8,772 nucleotides of DNA, taken from Fibrobacterota bacterium. Lineage in GTDB: Bacteria; Fibrobacterota; Chitinivibrionia; Chitinivibrionales; JANQEN01. The stretch is from contig JAUXBV010000101.1 in assembly GCA_030619215.1 (NCBI GenBank), positions 1 to 8,772 of the forward strand. The letters are read 5' to 3'. How positions within the stretch are numbered: the stretch's first letter is position 1; each line of letters starts with the position of its first letter. Of the stretch, positions 6,719 through 8,772 are shown one piece after another. Below the pieces are notes generated by a model. It had not been told where the DNA came from. It saw only the letters and a list, made by a program, of their open reading frames with translations, and searched no databases. The position numbers and the translations under genes were made by a program.

Positions 6719-8581
6719 TTACCCCTTTACAGCCCTGTATTTTTCTCCAATTTTCCGGATCTCTTTTCTGTACTTCTGAAATAGTGGATGACTTTTATTA
6801 TTACTGAAGAGAGCTCCAACGTTTCTCCATTCTTCAAGTGCTTTTAAATAGCTTTGTTCTGTCGGGTTATTATAAAAAGATTTTGAAGCGCAGAGTGCCT
6901 TATAATGATAAACTTCCTGCTTTAATGTATTATAGTCGATAAATTGCTTTGGTGCGTTCAAAGAATTTTGGAGCAGTAGTCTTGCTTTAGTAATTTGACC
7001 CAGGTTATAAGCGAATTTTGCCTTGGCCAGTAAGAATTCACCGTCGTTTATCTCATTTGTTGACAGGAAGTTAGCCAGCTCCTTGGTTCTTCCCAATCGC
7101 TGCAACAGCCGCATTTTATAGATCTTTGCCCTGCTTTGATTTGCCTGTGAAGAAGGCAGGTGTTGAAATAATTTAAAGGCTGTTGACAGGTGGCCGGCAC
7201 TATACTCCCGCTCGATAATATTCATTATATCTGCAGTTCCATACTGCTTTGACAGCCGGGTAACAAGAGGCGGTTTTTTTTCAGCCTGAACAGGTATACT
7301 CCCTTGTGTATCCTCAGCTCTTGCGATTACTTCCGGTTTTCTATCTTTTTTTTGGGTGGGCTCTTTTGTTTCTTGAATTGTAATGTCTTCTTTTTTGTCA
7401 GGCGCCACTGTTTTAACAGGCGGGGCAGTCTCTTTCCTAAGAGCTTCCTGTGCAATAGGAGGAACTTTACTGGTGGCAAGATCGGCAATATAATCATTTA
7501 GAAATTCGATACCCTTAAATATTAAAGCCCCGATAATAAAAGCCAGTAAAGGGATAGCTATAATGGGTTTCCACGGTATAACCATGCCGATTCCGGGAAT
7601 AACCTTTTTGGCAGGTTTTTCCTTGATGAACTCCCTAAGGGTTACTTCCGGCAGTTCATGGGTGAGCTGCCGATGTATTTTTTCAAGCTCAAACAAGAGC
7701 TTATCCGTACTGTCAATGCGTTTTTTTCTATCCTGCTGCATGCATTTGTGAATTAACTTCCGCAGCTTTGTCGGGGTTAGTATCTTGAATTCGTGTATAG
7801 GCCGGTATTGATTTTTTTGTTTTAAAGAGATGAGTTTGCTGAAGTTTTGCTCCGGAAAGGGATTTATTCCAATAAGAACTTCATATAAAGTAGCTCCAAG
7901 GCCGTAAATATCGGTGCGGAAATCGATTTTATCCCCTTTCAGAAGCTCCGGAGACATATACTGAATTGTTCCAACAACAGTGCCTTCAATTGTATGGAAT
8001 GATGCGTCTACGGGGCGGGCAATCCCGAAATCCATAAGTATCAGCTTCCCGTCCCGGCAGACCATTATATTACCCGGTTTCAGGTCCCTGTGAATTATCC
8101 CCTTATATGTTTTACCATAAATAACATATTCGTGAGCATGAGTAAATGCGAGAGCCCTGCATACAAGGATGCCGATAGCAGCGCAGACTTTAGGTGATAT
8201 TGCGCCTCTTTTATGTATTATCGTGTCAAGCGTCCACCCCTCGATCTTATCCATTTCGATGTAGGGCATTCCTTTCCATTCACCCACACTGTGGATATCA
8301 ATAATATTCGGATGGGTAAGTTTGGCCAGTATCCTTATTTCAGTCTGAAATCTTTCCTTGGCGTCTTTGGAGCTCTCCGGCTTGATGAGCTTAACTGCAC
8401 GGTATACTTCAAGCTGCGGAATCCATATCTCATATACATTGGCCATTCCGCCCTGTCCGAGTATCCGCGTGGTGAGACCGCTGCCAAGGGGCTCGTTTTT
8501 TGAAATGTCGGGAAGAACAGGGGGAACAATAGAATCAGGTTTGCCGGGGAAGGGATTTACTTTTTGCGAATCATTATTCAT
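6719..8581 (-). CDS. Transmembrane Hanks-type Ser/Thr protein kinase with C-terminal TPR-like domain
   Basis: A 620-residue protein that should phosphorylate Ser/Thr of unknown targets. The cytoplasmic kinase domain (~38-300) has the glycine loop GQGGMANVY (42-50), AVK with Lys64, alphaC Glu81, HRDLKPGN (164-171), DFG (184-186) and SPE in place of APE (210-212); it looks active. An eight-residue insertion (YVIYGKTY) precedes the catalytic loop. A single membrane span (~339-358) follows a basic stretch. After it come a Lys/Pro/Glu-rich linker (~370-440) and a helical region (450-600) with TPR-like pairs, for example AKAKFAYNLGQITKARLLLQ (519-538), probably outside the cytoplasmic membrane. There are no PASTA repeats. 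ATG 8581 is the only sensible start because the glycine loop begins at residue 42, yet no Shine-Dalgarno is visible in front of it. It heads the operon with the beta-helix protein and the lipoprotein, which may be its sensory partners (inference). Confidence 0.95.
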   Translation of the reverse strand: MNNDSQKVNPFPGKPDSIVPPVLPDISKNEPLGSGLTTRILGQGGMANVYEIWIPQLEVYRAVKLIKPESSKDAKERFQTEIRILAKLTHPNIIDIHSVGEWKGMPYIEMDKIEGWTLDTIIHKRGAISPKVCAAIGILVCRALAFTHAHEYVIYGKTYKGIIHRDLKPGNIMVCRDGKLILMDFGIARPVDASFHTIEGTVVGTIQYMSPELLKGDKIDFRTDIYGLGATLYEVLIGINPFPEQNFSKLISLKQKNQYRPIHEFKILTPTKLRKLIHKCMQQDRKKRIDSTDKLLFELEKIHRQLTHELPEVTLREFIKEKPAKKVIPGIGMVIPWKPIIAIPLLAFIIGALIFKGIEFLNDYIADLATSKVPPIAQEALRKETAPPVKTVAPDKKEDITIQETKEPTQKKDRKPEVIARAEDTQGSIPVQAEKKPPLVTRLSKQYGTADIMNIIEREYSAGHLSTAFKLFQHLPSSQANQSRAKIYKMRLLQRLGRTKELANFLSTNEINDGEFLLAKAKFAYNLGQITKARLLLQNSLNAPKQFIDYNTLKQEVYHYKALCASKSFYNNPTEQSYLKALEEWRNVGALFSNNKSHPLFQKYRKEIRKIGEKYRAVKG

Positions 8582-8674
8582 AAAGAGTTATATGTATCTG
8601 ATAAATAAGCGCCTGCATTTACAGTTTATTGCTATAATTAAAGCTTTTTTTTCCATTATATAGCTTATCCCTAT

Positions 8675-8703
8675 ATTATAAATTTTAAAATAGGCAGATG
8701 CAA
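8675..8703 (-). promoter_or_regulatory. Candidate sigma70-type promoter for the kinase operon
   Basis: On the minus strand TTGCAT (8698-8703) is followed after 17 bases by a perfect TATAAT (8675-8680). A start near 8668 gives a leader of about 87 nt to ATG 8581. A second TATAAT (8655-8660) without a clear -35 lies 20 bases downstream and could be an alternative. The region is A/T-rich, so chance -10 matches occur easily. Its place directly in front of the kinase and behind a possible upstream stop supports it. Confidence 0.4.
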
Positions 8704-8708
8704 TCATT

Positions 8709-8772
8709 TCAAATTTTTAATAGGGCAAGCCTGTATCCATTTAATGGTAACAGATTATTGGAAGGTGAAGGA
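8709..8772 (-). CDS. Possible C-terminal tail of a gene entering from the right edge
   Basis: On the minus strand one frame is open from the window edge to a TGA at 8709-8711 and reads PSPSNNLLPLNGYRLALLKI. The end NGYRLALL loosely recalls the GFRLAL ending of formylglycine-generating-enzyme/sulfatase-modifying-factor domains, but twenty residues are too few to assign a family. If real, the gene lies on the same strand upstream of the kinase, separated by about 127 nt that hold the candidate promoter. A chance open frame of this length is quite possible. Confidence 0.25.
   Translation of the reverse strand, partial: PSPSNNLLPLNGYRLALLKI

Noticed and set aside
8744..8772. Plus-strand gene starting at ATG 8744, or just beyond the edge behind the purine-rich GGAAGGTGAAGGA (8760-8772)
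   Set aside because: No ribosome binding site precedes ATG 8744 and too little sequence is present. A minus-strand tail in the same bases is at least as plausible.

Overview
The window (roughly 40% G+C by eye) looks like bacterial chromosome. Two transcription units converge on a repeat-bearing intergenic gap. No rRNA, tRNA, insertion sequence, phage gene or CRISPR array was seen. The organism is unnamed. A Hanks-type kinase with an extracytoplasmic helical-repeat tail, an envelope beta-helix protein and a large Ig/LamG lipoprotein suggest a diderm with elaborate surface signalling. The lipoprotein N-terminus and kinase style remind me of Fibrobacterota (Chitinispirillum/Chitinivibrio-like), but this is a low-confidence recollection.

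Left unit (+ strand, 182-2522): a leader with several stem-loops precedes a two-gene operon. It encodes a P-loop GTPase-like protein of the cyclic 2,3-diphosphoglycerate synthetase family (COG2403 type) and an ornithine carbamoyltransferase with all active-site motifs. The 34-nt spacing with a good Shine-Dalgarno and no visible promoter between them indicates co-transcription. Carbamate kinase and arginine deiminase are absent, so biosynthetic or catabolic direction cannot be settled.

Gap (2523-2899): this stretch has no gene. It holds about five diverged tandem copies of a ~42-bp unit and, overlapping the last copy, an A/T-rich 10-bp hairpin. No convincing terminator was seen.

Right unit (- strand, 8581 down to 2900): a tight operon of a transmembrane Ser/Thr kinase, a signal-peptide beta-helix protein with two C-terminal membrane segments, and a very large secreted lipoprotein. 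The lipoprotein gene is split by a one-base frameshift at a G-run (4123-4126). Restoring one base gives one open frame of about 970 codons with several Ig-like domains and a C-terminal LamG/concanavalin-like domain. A candidate promoter (8675-8703) lies in front of the kinase, just after what may be the tail of another minus-strand gene entering from the right edge.

The most unusual points are the split lipoprotein, the nested perfect inverted repeat inside its 5' coding region, the ~42-bp repeat array, and the kinase/beta-helix/LamG operon, which could be an envelope sensing or surface-display module (inference).
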